From Oscillospiraceae bacterium (lineage in GTDB: Bacteria; Bacillota_A; Clostridia; Oscillospirales; Oscillospiraceae), in contig JAFYVA010000089.1 in assembly GCA_017549325.1 (NCBI GenBank), positions 1-26,007 of the forward strand: a stretch of 26,007 bases of DNA, written 5' to 3'. A program made the translations under genes and the position numbers. Numbering within the stretch: the first letter of the stretch is position 1; each line of letters opens with the position of its first letter. This document shows positions 1 to 5,179 of this stretch, one piece after another. The notes beneath the pieces are model-generated. The model had not been told where the DNA came from. It did no database searches and worked only from the letters and a program-made list of their open reading frames with translations.

Positions 1-13
1 GGGGTGCAGCTAT

Positions 14-39
14 GTCTTGCCTCCCCCTTCGGGCAAGAC
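14..39. repeat. Hairpin at head of repeat cluster
   Basis: GTCTTGCC (14-21) pairs with GGCAAGAC (32-39) around a pyrimidine-rich loop. It opens the repeat cluster that fills the first 300 bases. The CTTGCCTC start resembles the outer end of the repeat at 3434-3458, so it may be the terminus of the same element type. Confidence 0.6.
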
Positions 40-68
40 TCTCCCCGGCGGCAAGACTCTCCCCGGCG
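33..68. repeat. Perfect 18-bp tandem duplication
   Basis: The 18-mer GCAAGACTCTCCCCGGCG is present twice without a gap (33-50 and 51-68). The second copy runs directly into the hairpin at 57-75. It looks like a slippage or unequal-exchange duplication inside the repeat element. No coding function is apparent. Confidence 0.85.
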
Positions 69-181
69 GGGAGAGATGTCACACGAAGTGTGACAGAGAG
101 GGGGGCGGAGAGAGATGTCATGCGAAGCATGACAGAGAGGGGGGCGGAGAGGTGGCACGGCGTAAGCCGTGACGGAGAGGG
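57..181. repeat. Palindromic element with three tandem hairpins
   Basis: A first hairpin (CTCTCCCC, loop GGC, GGGGAGAG; 57-75) is followed by three similar modules, about 39 bp apart. Each has a variable hairpin flanked by GGAGAG and GAGAGGG. The hairpins are GTCACAC-GAA-GTGTGAC (78-94), GTCATGC-GAA-GCATGAC (117-133) and CACGGC-GTAA-GCCGTG (156-171). The stem bases differ but pairing is kept, which suggests selection for structure. The layout (invariant hairpin, variable hairpin, GGAGAGGG tail) recurs around the DUF559 gene at 2997-3458. Repeats of this general kind are common between genes in gut Oscillospiraceae (from memory, not checked). This stretch has no credible gene. Confidence 0.8.
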
Positions 182-183
182 TC

Positions 184-303
184 AAAGCCTCCCTTGTGTA
201 AAGGGAGGTGCTGAACGAAGTGAAGCGGAGGGATTGACACAAAAACCGACAACCCCTCAGTCAGCCTCGCGGCTGACAGCTCCCCTTACACAGGGGAGCC
301 TTT
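184..303. mobile_element. Putative 120-bp MITE-like inverted pair of repeat elements
   Basis: Two two-hairpin elements face each other tail to tail. The left one begins AAAGCCTCCCTTGTGTAAAG (184-203), with the stem CCTCCCTT/AAGGGAGG, and ends GGAGGGATTG. The right one, read on the minus strand from 303, begins AAAGGCTCCCCTGTGTAAGG, followed by a TGTCAGCC/GGCTGAC hairpin and TGAGGGGTTG. The outer 20-25 bases therefore form an imperfect terminal inverted repeat, and only about 17 AT-rich bases separate the two tails. No target-site duplication is clear. The organisation matches the DUF559 cassette at 2997-3458 without the gene, so this may be a non-autonomous relative. The right end touches the stop codon of the Crp/Fnr gene. 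Confidence 0.6.
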
Positions 304-949
304 ATTCTTTCACCACGAACTCGCTCTTGCGGTATTCGATGACGCCCTCGCCTTTCAACTGCGACAGCACGCGGCTGAGGGCACTGCGGTCGCAGCCGAG
401 AAACTGCGCCATGCCCTGCCGATCCAGCGGCAGCGTGAACCACTCTCCCACGGCGGGGGCGCTGTCGCGCAAGTACCGCAGCACCCGCGTTTTCAGCCGC
501 GGCTCCAGCAGGTAGGCGATGCGCCGCCGCTGCTGCCAGAACTTCTCCCCCGTCTCGGTCAGGAGATTGCGCTGCACACGCCGCAGTGGCAGGGGCACCT
601 CCCCCGCCAGCGGGAACAATCCCTCCCGCGGCAGCAGCAGCACCGCCGTATCCTCCCGCGCCAGCAGCGTCACGGGGCTGAGGCTCTCCGAGGTCATCAG
701 CACGTCGCCCACCACCTCTCCCGGGCCGTGGTAGGCCACCAGCTCCGCTGCGCCGTCGCGGCTGTAGGCCACCGCCTCCACCGCGCCGAAGAGGACGATG
801 GCCAGGGACTTGACCTGCTCCCCCTGCCGCCACAGCTGCTCACGGGCCGAAAGCTCCCGTCGGTATCCCCCCGCAAGGGACACCACCGTTTCGATCTCCC
901 CCGCGCCCAAGCCCGCAAACAGACTCACGCCCTGCAATTCCTGCCACAT
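302..949 (-). CDS. Crp/Fnr-family transcriptional regulator
   Basis: This 215-residue protein has the usual Crp/Fnr length and layout: an N-terminal cyclic-nucleotide-binding-like beta roll (about 8-120), a dimerisation helix (about 122-145) and a C-terminal winged helix-turn-helix. The HTH lies at about 177-200, with recognition helix DRSALSR (187-193). Compared with E. coli CRP (RETVGR), the Glu that reads the GTGA half-site is Ser, so target preference cannot be read across. The pocket lacks the Crp cAMP signature (GE...RA). There is no N-terminal cysteine cluster for an Fnr-type 4Fe-4S centre, and the only cysteine is C186, next to the recognition helix. The ligand or signal is unknown. 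A GGGAGGA ribosome site precedes the ATG at 949. The gene diverges from the ECF S gene across a perfect palindrome (973-988), a candidate operator. Confidence 0.9.
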   Translation of the reverse strand: MWQELQGVSLFAGLGAGEIETVVSLAGGYRRELSAREQLWRQGEQVKSLAIVLFGAVEAVAYSRDGAAELVAYHGPGEVVGDVLMTSESLSPVTLLAREDTAVLLLPREGLFPLAGEVPLPLRRVQRNLLTETGEKFWQQRRRIAYLLEPRLKTRVLRYLRDSAPAVGEWFTLPLDRQGMAQFLGCDRSALSRVLSQLKGEGVIEYRKSEFVVKE

Positions 950-972
950 TCTCCCGCTTCCTCCCTCTGTTT

Positions 973-1014
973 CGTTGCCGCTGCAACGGAATTCCCTCTC
1001 TTTTCTGGTATACT
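973..1014 (+). promoter_or_regulatory. Promoter of ECF S gene with class II-positioned palindrome
   Basis: An extended -10, TGGTATACT (1006-1014), has no recognisable -35. A perfect inverted repeat, CGTTGC-CGCT-GCAACG (973-988), is centred at 980.5, about 40 bp before the expected transcription start. Crp/Fnr class II activators bind there. The core GTTGC-N4-GCAAC has the 5-4-5 geometry of Fnr-type boxes. The site also lies 24 bp upstream of the divergent Crp/Fnr start codon, so it could serve autoregulation. Confidence 0.6.
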
Positions 1015-1063
1015 ACTAGAAAAATGCGGAAAACGCAAGAAAAAGTTAAGCGAGGTACTCCCC

Positions 1064-1588
1064 ATGAAAAAGAAAACTCTCTGGATCGCCGAAACGGCGG
1101 TGATGATCGCGCTGCTGGTGGCCTTGCAGGGCCTCACCAAGCCCGCCGGACAGTTCGTGACCGGCTCCTGCGTCAACCTGATCCTCGGCGTGTCCACGCT
1201 GGTGGGCGGATTGTGGTGCGGTTTGACCGTCGCCCTGCTCTCTCCCTTCTTCGCCTTCTTGCTGGGCATCGGCCCGGCCCTCATCCAGATCGTGCCCGCC
1301 ATCGCCGTGGGCAACATCGTGCTGGTGCTGGTGCTGTGGCTGATCTGCCGCAAGGCCAAGAAGCTCTCTCCCCTCCACTACGGCGGCGCCGTGGTGGCCT
1401 CGGTGTGCAAGTTCGCCGCGCTCTATGCCCTGGTGGTGCTGCTGCTCCTTCCCCTCCTGGGCCTGCCCGAGAAGCAGGTGGCCATGATGAGCGCCATGTT
1501 CTCCTGGCCCCAGCTGGTGACCGCCCTCATCGGCAGCTTCCTCGCCGTTACCGTCTCCCCCGTCATCCGTAAGGCGCTGCACCGCTGA
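1064..1588 (+). CDS. ECF-type transporter S component (integral membrane, substrate unknown)
   Basis: This 174-residue, very hydrophobic protein has about five or six predicted membrane segments, beginning MKKKTLWIAETAVMIALL. Size, a basic N-terminus and a small-residue-rich first helix (ALLVALQGL) fit substrate-binding S components of energy-coupling-factor importers. These bind a vitamin or metal and share a separate EcfAAT module, which is not in this window. No substrate signature (thiamine, riboflavin, biotin, folate) was recognised and no riboswitch fits in the short leader. The start at 1064 was chosen because the reading frame upstream overlaps the divergent regulator and lacks a ribosome site; GCGAGG sits about 8 bases before this ATG. 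The promoter carries a palindrome at an activator position, so control by the neighbouring Crp/Fnr protein is plausible. Family assignment is moderately sure. Confidence 0.75.
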   Translation: MKKKTLWIAETAVMIALLVALQGLTKPAGQFVTGSCVNLILGVSTLVGGLWCGLTVALLSPFFAFLLGIGPALIQIVPAIAVGNIVLVLVLWLICRKAKKLSPLHYGGAVVASVCKFAALYALVVLLLLPLLGLPEKQVAMMSAMFSWPQLVTALIGSFLAVTVSPVIRKALHR

Positions 1589-1600
1589 AACAGTCAAAAA

Positions 1601-1637
1601 AATCCCTCCCCTGCCCCCACGGCAGGGGAGGATTTTT
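1601..1637 (+). terminator. Intrinsic terminator after ECF S gene
   Basis: CTCCCCTGCC and GGCAGGGGAG pair around a CCCAC loop, extended by AATCC/GGATT with one bulged C and followed by six T residues. Confidence 0.9.
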
Positions 1638-1645
1638 TGCATCGG

Positions 1646-1688
1646 TGTGACATTTATCACCGCCAAATGCCGCAAACTATGATATACT
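1646..1688 (+). promoter_or_regulatory. ccdA-tlpA promoter with Crp-like site
   Basis: TGTGA-CATTTA-TCACC (1646-1661) matches nine of the ten defined bases of the Crp consensus TGTGA-N6-TCACA. Its centre (1653.5) lies 29.5 bp before TATACT (1683-1688), which has an upstream TG making an extended -10. The predicted start near 1695 puts the site at -41.5, the class II activator position. The -35 region (CCGCCA) is poor, consistent with activator dependence. Confidence 0.6.
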
Positions 1689-1720
1689 GGCCCCAGAAAC
1701 CAAGAAAGGAGTGCTTTTCC

Positions 1721-2380
1721 ATGACCTATCTCATCTCCTTTTTAGAGGGCATCGTCACCTTCCTCTCCCCCTGCCTGCTGCCCATGCTGCCCATCTATCT
1801 GGGCTACTTCGCCGGCGGCGGCGAGCGCTCCACCGCCAAAACGCTGTGGCGCGTGGTGGGCTTCATTCTGGGCTTTACGGTGGTGTTCATGGCTCTCGGT
1901 GCCCTTGCCGGCACGCTGGGCAGCTTCTTGAGCCGCCATCAGCTGTGGGTCAATATCGTCACCGGCGCGGTGGTCATCTTCTTCGGTCTCCACTTCCTCG
2001 GCCTCTTTCAGCTGAAGCTCTTCCGGGGGGCAGGCGGTGCGGTGAAGTCCGACATGGGCTTTTTCTCCGCTTTTCTGTTCGGCCTCGTCTTTTCCCTCGG
2101 CTGGACGCCCTGCGTAGGTGCCTTCCTCGGCTCGGCGCTGGCACTGGCCTCCCAACAGGGCCACGTGCTGCAGGGCATGGTGATGCTCCTTTGCTACTCC
2201 CTCGGCCTCGGCGTCCCCTTCCTGCTGAGCGCCGTCCTCATCGACAGGCTCAAATCCGCCTTCACCTTCATCAAGCGCCACTACCGCATCATCAACATCG
2301 TCTGCGGCGCAGCACTGATTATCCTTGGCCTCGCCATGGCCACAGGCCTCATGAACCGTCTGCTGACCGCTCTGGGATAA
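1721..2380 (+). CDS. ccdA: CcdA-family thiol-disulfide electron carrier (membrane)
   Basis: This 219-residue polytopic membrane protein belongs to the CcdA/DsbD-beta family, which passes reducing equivalents from cytosolic thioredoxin to thioredoxin-like proteins outside the membrane. The two diagnostic cysteines are visible: C18 in SPCLLPMLP and C131 in GWTPCVGAFLG. About six hydrophobic helices are spaced as usual for the family, and the length is typical. The start at 1721 follows AAAGGAG by nine bases. The TlpA-like gene begins 11 bases after the stop, forming a two-gene operon of electron donor and periplasm-facing acceptor. In an anaerobe without recognisable cytochrome c genes here, the pair more likely serves disulfide reduction or oxidative repair than cytochrome maturation (inference). 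Confidence 0.93.
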   Translation: MTYLISFLEGIVTFLSPCLLPMLPIYLGYFAGGGERSTAKTLWRVVGFILGFTVVFMALGALAGTLGSFLSRHQLWVNIVTGAVVIFFGLHFLGLFQLKLFRGAGGAVKSDMGFFSAFLFGLVFSLGWTPCVGAFLGSALALASQQGHVLQGMVMLLCYSLGLGVPFLLSAVLIDRLKSAFTFIKRHYRIINIVCGAALIILGLAMATGLMNRLLTALG

Positions 2381-2390
2381 GGAGAACACT

Positions 2391-2942
2391 ATGAAAAACA
2401 AAAGCTTACTCATCATTCTGGCTCTTCTGGTGGTGATCCTTCTGGCCGCCGTCCCCCTGTACCGCAACCTCAGCGGCACAGTCAGCGACCCCGCCCCCAC
2501 CGTCAGCCAGCCGCAAGCCACCGCCATCCCCGCCCCCGACTTCACCTTCACCACCCTCGAGGGGCAGGAGGTGCGCCTTTCGGACTACTTCGGCAAACCC
2601 ATCGTGCTGAACTTCTGGGCCAGCAACTGCATCTACTGCGTATACGAGATGCCCTCGTTCCAGCAGGCCTACGAGCTCTACGGCGAGGAGGTGCAGTTCC
2701 TGATGGTCAACGTCACCAGCGGCCGCTGGGACAGCGAGGCCACCGCCCGCGAGTACCTCGAATCCGTCGACTACACGCTGCCCTTCTTCCTCAACACCGA
2801 TGACGACGCCACCGCCCCCTACGATCTCTACGGTCTGCCCGTCACCTATTTCCTCAATGCCGAGGGCAATCTGGTGGGCAAGCGCAGCGGCATGTTGAGC
2901 CACGAGCTGCTGCTGGGCGGCATCGACCTCATCCACCACTAA
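2391..2942 (+). CDS. TlpA/ResA-like membrane-anchored thioredoxin
   Basis: This 183-residue protein has an uncleaved-looking N-terminal anchor (about 5-22), a Pro/Ala/Thr-rich linker (30-47) and an AhpC-TSA/thioredoxin fold domain (about 48-183). The redox site is WASNCIYC (76-83), with C80 and C83; CIYC is an unusual CxxC variant compared with WCxxC in ResA/TlpA. The cis-proline loop is in GLPVTYF. The protein should sit outside the membrane and be kept reduced by the CcdA encoded just upstream. AAGGAGA lies a few bases before the ATG. Its targets are not evident from neighbours. A perfect 11-bp-stem hairpin follows the stop codon. Confidence 0.9.
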   Translation: MKNKSLLIILALLVVILLAAVPLYRNLSGTVSDPAPTVSQPQATAIPAPDFTFTTLEGQEVRLSDYFGKPIVLNFWASNCIYCVYEMPSFQQAYELYGEEVQFLMVNVTSGRWDSEATAREYLESVDYTLPFFLNTDDDATAPYDLYGLPVTYFLNAEGNLVGKRSGMLSHELLLGGIDLIHH

Positions 2943-2950
2943 GACGCAAA

Positions 2951-2982
2951 AACACACTCCCCCTGCGGGAGTGTGTTGTTTG
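2951..2982 (+). terminator. Terminator of ccdA-tlpA operon
   Basis: AACACACTCCC (2951-2961) pairs perfectly with GGGAGTGTGTT (2967-2977) around CCTGC, followed by the T-rich run GTTTGT. Confidence 0.85.
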
Positions 2983-2996
2983 TATACGCAGCCGCC

Positions 2997-3458
2997 CTTG
3001 GCTCTCCCTTTGGGAGAGCTGTCACCGTAGGTGACTGAGAGGGCCTTGCAGCCGCTTTTGAATTGTCATGTCAATTTGTTCGCACACACCACGAAAATCT
3101 CTGTCGATATCCCGGTTGGAAAATCGCAAGACCTCCAAGCCCAGAGCCGACAAAAACACAGAACGCTCTGCATCATATGCCATACCTTGCGGCTCATAAT
3201 GCTGAGAACCGTCTACTTCGATAATCAGCTTTGCAGAAGCGCAGTAAAAGTCCACGATAAACCCGCCAATGATCCGCTGCTTGTAAACCTTCACCGGATA
3301 TTTGCGGAGAAAAAGGTACCAAAGCTTGCGCTCATGGGGCGTCATTTCCCTGCGGAGCCGCCGCGCACTTTCCAATTTGCTGTTATCTTTTGGTATCGTC
3401 ATATTCACCCTCTCCGACCTCGCTTCGCTCGGCCACCTCTCCCAAAGGGAGAGGCAAG
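2997..3458. mobile_element. Putative DUF559 cassette bounded by inverted two-hairpin repeats
   Basis: The left repeat (2997-3043) reads CTTG, then GCTCTCCC-TTT-GGGAGAGC, then GTCACC-GTA-GGTGAC, then TGAGAGGG. The right repeat (3408-3458), read on the minus strand, has the same order: CTTG, CCTCTCCC-TTT-GGGAGAGG, a second imperfect hairpin, GGAGAGGG. The outer 24 bases agree at about 22 positions and face inward, so the 462-bp unit looks like a mobile cassette with terminal inverted repeats. Only a DUF559 gene lies between. No transposase and no clear target-site duplication is present, so mobility is inferred from architecture and from the similar empty pair at 184-303. Confidence 0.5.
3022..3402 (-). 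CDS. DUF559 domain protein (VSR-like PD-(D/E)XK nuclease fold)
   Basis: This 126-residue protein matches the DUF559 family, related to very-short-patch-repair endonucleases. It has the TPHERKLWYLFL helix (21-32), then a restriction-like core, GGFIVDFYC (46-54) and KLIIEVDGSQH (58-68). D51, E62 and D64 are the likely metal ligands, and H68 is conserved. LGLEVLRFSNRDI follows (88-100). The exact role of the family is not established; nicking or mismatch repair is inferred from the fold. The ATG at 3402 was chosen because the frame upstream only reads through repeat sequence. The GGAGAGGG ribosome site and the last six or seven codons, including the stop, are supplied by the flanking repeats. 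The gene is lone and its neighbours are unrelated. Confidence 0.85.
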   Translation of the reverse strand: MTIPKDNSKLESARRLRREMTPHERKLWYLFLRKYPVKVYKQRIIGGFIVDFYCASAKLIIEVDGSQHYEPQGMAYDAERSVFLSALGLEVLRFSNRDIDRDFRGVCEQIDMTIQKRLQGPLSHLR

Positions 3459-3505
3459 TAACGCGCTCAGCCCACCCCACCGGACGGTGTATGTCTCATG
3501 CAACC

Positions 3506-4222
3506 TCACTTCTCAAACCGAATGAGGGCGCGGCTCTCGCCCTCAGCGCCCCGCACGGACACGGTGCAGCCGCCCGCATCCTCACGGTAGAGACACTGCA
3601 CCTCCTCGCCGCACAGCACCGCCTTGCGGTAGTAGATGGTGAAGCGGTCACACTCGCCGCGGTCATAGACCTCCTGCGGCAGGGCACACAGCGCCAGATC
3701 CATGTAGTGGACGTTATTAAGATGCTCGTTGGTGTCGATGAAATACCGCTCCACGGTGCAGCGGTAGGTACACTGCCCCTCCTCGGACTCCCGCAGCTTG
3801 GCGATCCACGGCGAGGGGAAGTTGCCCCGCTGGGGCTCACTGCCGTACTGGTCAAAGAGTTCTCGCGTCAGCCGTTGCAGCTTGCCCGTATTGCCGTCGA
3901 TGCGCACCCAGTTGGAGATGGCCGTCACCATCAGCTCCCCCGCCTCATCGTACAGTTCGAACTCGCGGCAGGAGGTCACGCCCTTCATGTCCCGGTTCCA
4001 GCTCCGGAGCGTCAGCTCCTGCCCCAGCTTGGGGCGGCGATGGACGCACACCTGATACGCCAGCAGCACCCAGCGGTCGGTGGTGTCCCAAAGGCCGTCG
4101 TTCACCGCCGTGCCGTGCATGGTGGCGATGTCCTCAAACATCCGCAAAAGGCCGCTGTTGGTGATGGCCAGATCCTTCCCCACGCTGCTGTAGCCCACAT
4201 AAAACTGATGGGTAAATACCAT
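3506..4222 (-). CDS. Acyl-ACP thioesterase (FatA/FatB-like double hot-dog)
   Basis: This 238-residue protein fits the acyl-ACP thioesterase family (PF01643 type), which hydrolyses acyl-ACP to free fatty acid in the cytosol. The first hot-dog half is about 1-115 and the second about 150-238. The catalytic motif DTNEHLNNVHYMD (163-175) carries the D-x-N-x-H triad seen in plant FatB enzymes (D163, N165, H167). The length is normal for bacterial members. An AAGGAGAG ribosome site precedes the ATG at 4222, and the promoter is a good sigma-A match. It diverges from the ferredoxin-domain gene. The likely role is fatty-acid release or membrane-lipid adjustment; chain-length preference cannot be read. 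Confidence 0.88.
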   Translation of the reverse strand: MVFTHQFYVGYSSVGKDLAITNSGLLRMFEDIATMHGTAVNDGLWDTTDRWVLLAYQVCVHRRPKLGQELTLRSWNRDMKGVTSCREFELYDEAGELMVTAISNWVRIDGNTGKLQRLTRELFDQYGSEPQRGNFPSPWIAKLRESEEGQCTYRCTVERYFIDTNEHLNNVHYMDLALCALPQEVYDRGECDRFTIYYRKAVLCGEEVQCLYREDAGGCTVSVRGAEGESRALIRFEK

Positions 4223-4252
4223 TGACTTCCCTCTCCTTGGTCATTTTTCCCC

Positions 4253-4281
4253 ACTATACCACAATGCGGGGCGTTTTTCAA
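4253..4281 (-). promoter_or_regulatory. Sigma-A promoter of thioesterase gene
   Basis: On the minus strand TTGAAA (4281-4276), a 17-bp spacer and TATAGT (4258-4253) form a near-consensus promoter about 30 bases before the start codon. Confidence 0.75.
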
Positions 4282-4296
4282 CTTTTTCCACCGTTG

Positions 4297-4340
4297 CTGT
4301 TGCATAAACAACAGTTGTACACCGTTTCCCATGGTATACT
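4297..4340 (+). promoter_or_regulatory. Promoter of ferredoxin gene with perfect 18-bp palindrome
   Basis: CTGTTG-CATAAA-CAACAG (4297-4314) is a perfect inverted repeat centred at 4305.5. It lies 29.5 bp before the extended -10 TGGTATACT (4332-4340), the same spacing as at the ccdA promoter and one base from that at the ECF S promoter. There is no good -35. The palindrome also lies 16 bp upstream of the divergent thioesterase -35, so it could affect both genes. Confidence 0.6.
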
Positions 4341-4373
4341 TGTGGCAGAAACAACTGTAAGGAGGACGGGACT

Positions 4374-5087
4374 ATGCTCCGTAAGATCATCAAAATCGAC
4401 GAGGACAAGTGTATCGGCTGCGGCCTGTGCGCTGCCGCCTGCCACGAGGGCGCCATCGGCATGGTGGATGGCAAGGCAAAGCTGCTGCGTGAGGACTACT
4501 GCGACGGTCTGGGGGACTGTCTCCCCGCCTGTCCCACCGGCGCCATCACCTTTGAAGAGCGGGAGGCCCCCGCCTACGACGAGGCCGCCGTACTGGCCGC
4601 CAAGGCCGCCAAGGAGGCCGCCGACGGCGCGCTCCCCTGCGGCTGTCCCGGCTCCATGGCCAAATCCATCACCCCCACCTGCGAGTGCGCATCCGCACCC
4701 GCACCTGCTGCACCCGTGGCCTCGCAACTGCGCCAGTGGCCGGTGCAGATCAAGCTGGCGCCCCCCACCGCCCCCTACTTCCACGGCGCACACCTGCTGG
4801 TGGCCGCCGACTGCACCGCCTACGCCTACGGCAACTTCCACAACGAGTTTCTCCGCGGCAAAGTCTGCCTCGTGGGCTGCCCCAAGCTGGACAGCGTGGA
4901 CTACTCTGAGAAGCTGACGGCCATCCTCGCCGCCAACGACATCAAGTCCGTCACCGTGGTGCGGATGGAGGTCCCCTGCTGCGGCGGCATCGAGACGGCG
5001 GTGAAGAACGCCCTCCTCGGCAGCGGCAAGCTGGTGCCGTGGCAGGTGGTGACCGTCACCACCGACGGCCGTATTCTGGATCGCTAA
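4374..5087 (+). CDS. 4Fe-4S ferredoxin-domain protein (cysteine-rich)
   Basis: This 237-residue protein has an N-terminal two-cluster ferredoxin domain. CIGCGLCAAAC supplies C13, C16, C19 and C23; the second set is C43, C49 and C53 followed by Pro (PACPTGAI). An Ala-rich linker follows, then CGC (C89, C91) and CEC (C103, C105). A C-terminal domain of about 100 residues holds C147, C165, C169 and the pair C202-C203. The extra cysteines suggest further metal or redox sites. Similar proteins in Clostridia are annotated as 4Fe-4S or FrdX-like proteins, some near hybrid-cluster-protein (hcp) genes; no hcp is present here. The ribosome site AAGGAGG and ATG at 4374 are clear. A monocistronic transcript is likely, since a strong terminator follows. 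Confidence 0.85.
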   Translation: MLRKIIKIDEDKCIGCGLCAAACHEGAIGMVDGKAKLLREDYCDGLGDCLPACPTGAITFEEREAPAYDEAAVLAAKAAKEAADGALPCGCPGSMAKSITPTCECASAPAPAAPVASQLRQWPVQIKLAPPTAPYFHGAHLLVAADCTAYAYGNFHNEFLRGKVCLVGCPKLDSVDYSEKLTAILAANDIKSVTVVRMEVPCCGGIETAVKNALLGSGKLVPWQVVTVTTDGRILDR

Positions 5088-5095
5088 AACAGAGC

Positions 5096-5124
5096 AAAAA
5101 GACCGCAAATGCGGTCTTTTTTCT
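5096..5124 (+). terminator. Terminator after ferredoxin gene
   Basis: AAAAAGACCGC (5096-5106) and GCGGTCTTTT (5111-5120) pair around AAAT, with a long T run after the stem. Confidence 0.95.
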
Positions 5125-5143
5125 TTTCTATTCCGCGTTTTTG

Positions 5144-5152
5144 TGGTATACT
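5144..5152 (+). promoter_or_regulatory. Extended -10 promoter of SDR gene
   Basis: TGGTATACT lies 28 bases before the start codon and has no recognisable -35. The position 29.5 bp upstream contains only the preceding terminator, so the palindrome seen at three similar promoters is absent here. Confidence 0.55.
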
Positions 5153-5179
5153 GGTCAAAAATCCACAGGAGGACCCCCT

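Noticed and set aside
57..181. Possible CRISPR array at the repeat cluster
   Set aside because: The repeating units are palindromic throughout, there are no unique spacers of regular length and no cas genes nearby.
1016..1063. Riboswitch ahead of the ECF S component
   Set aside because: The leader from the predicted start to the ATG is only about 43 bases, too short for the known vitamin riboswitches, and no conserved core was seen.
5096..5120. Palindrome upstream of the SDR promoter as a fourth regulon member
   Set aside because: It is the terminator of the preceding gene and sits at the wrong distance from the -10.
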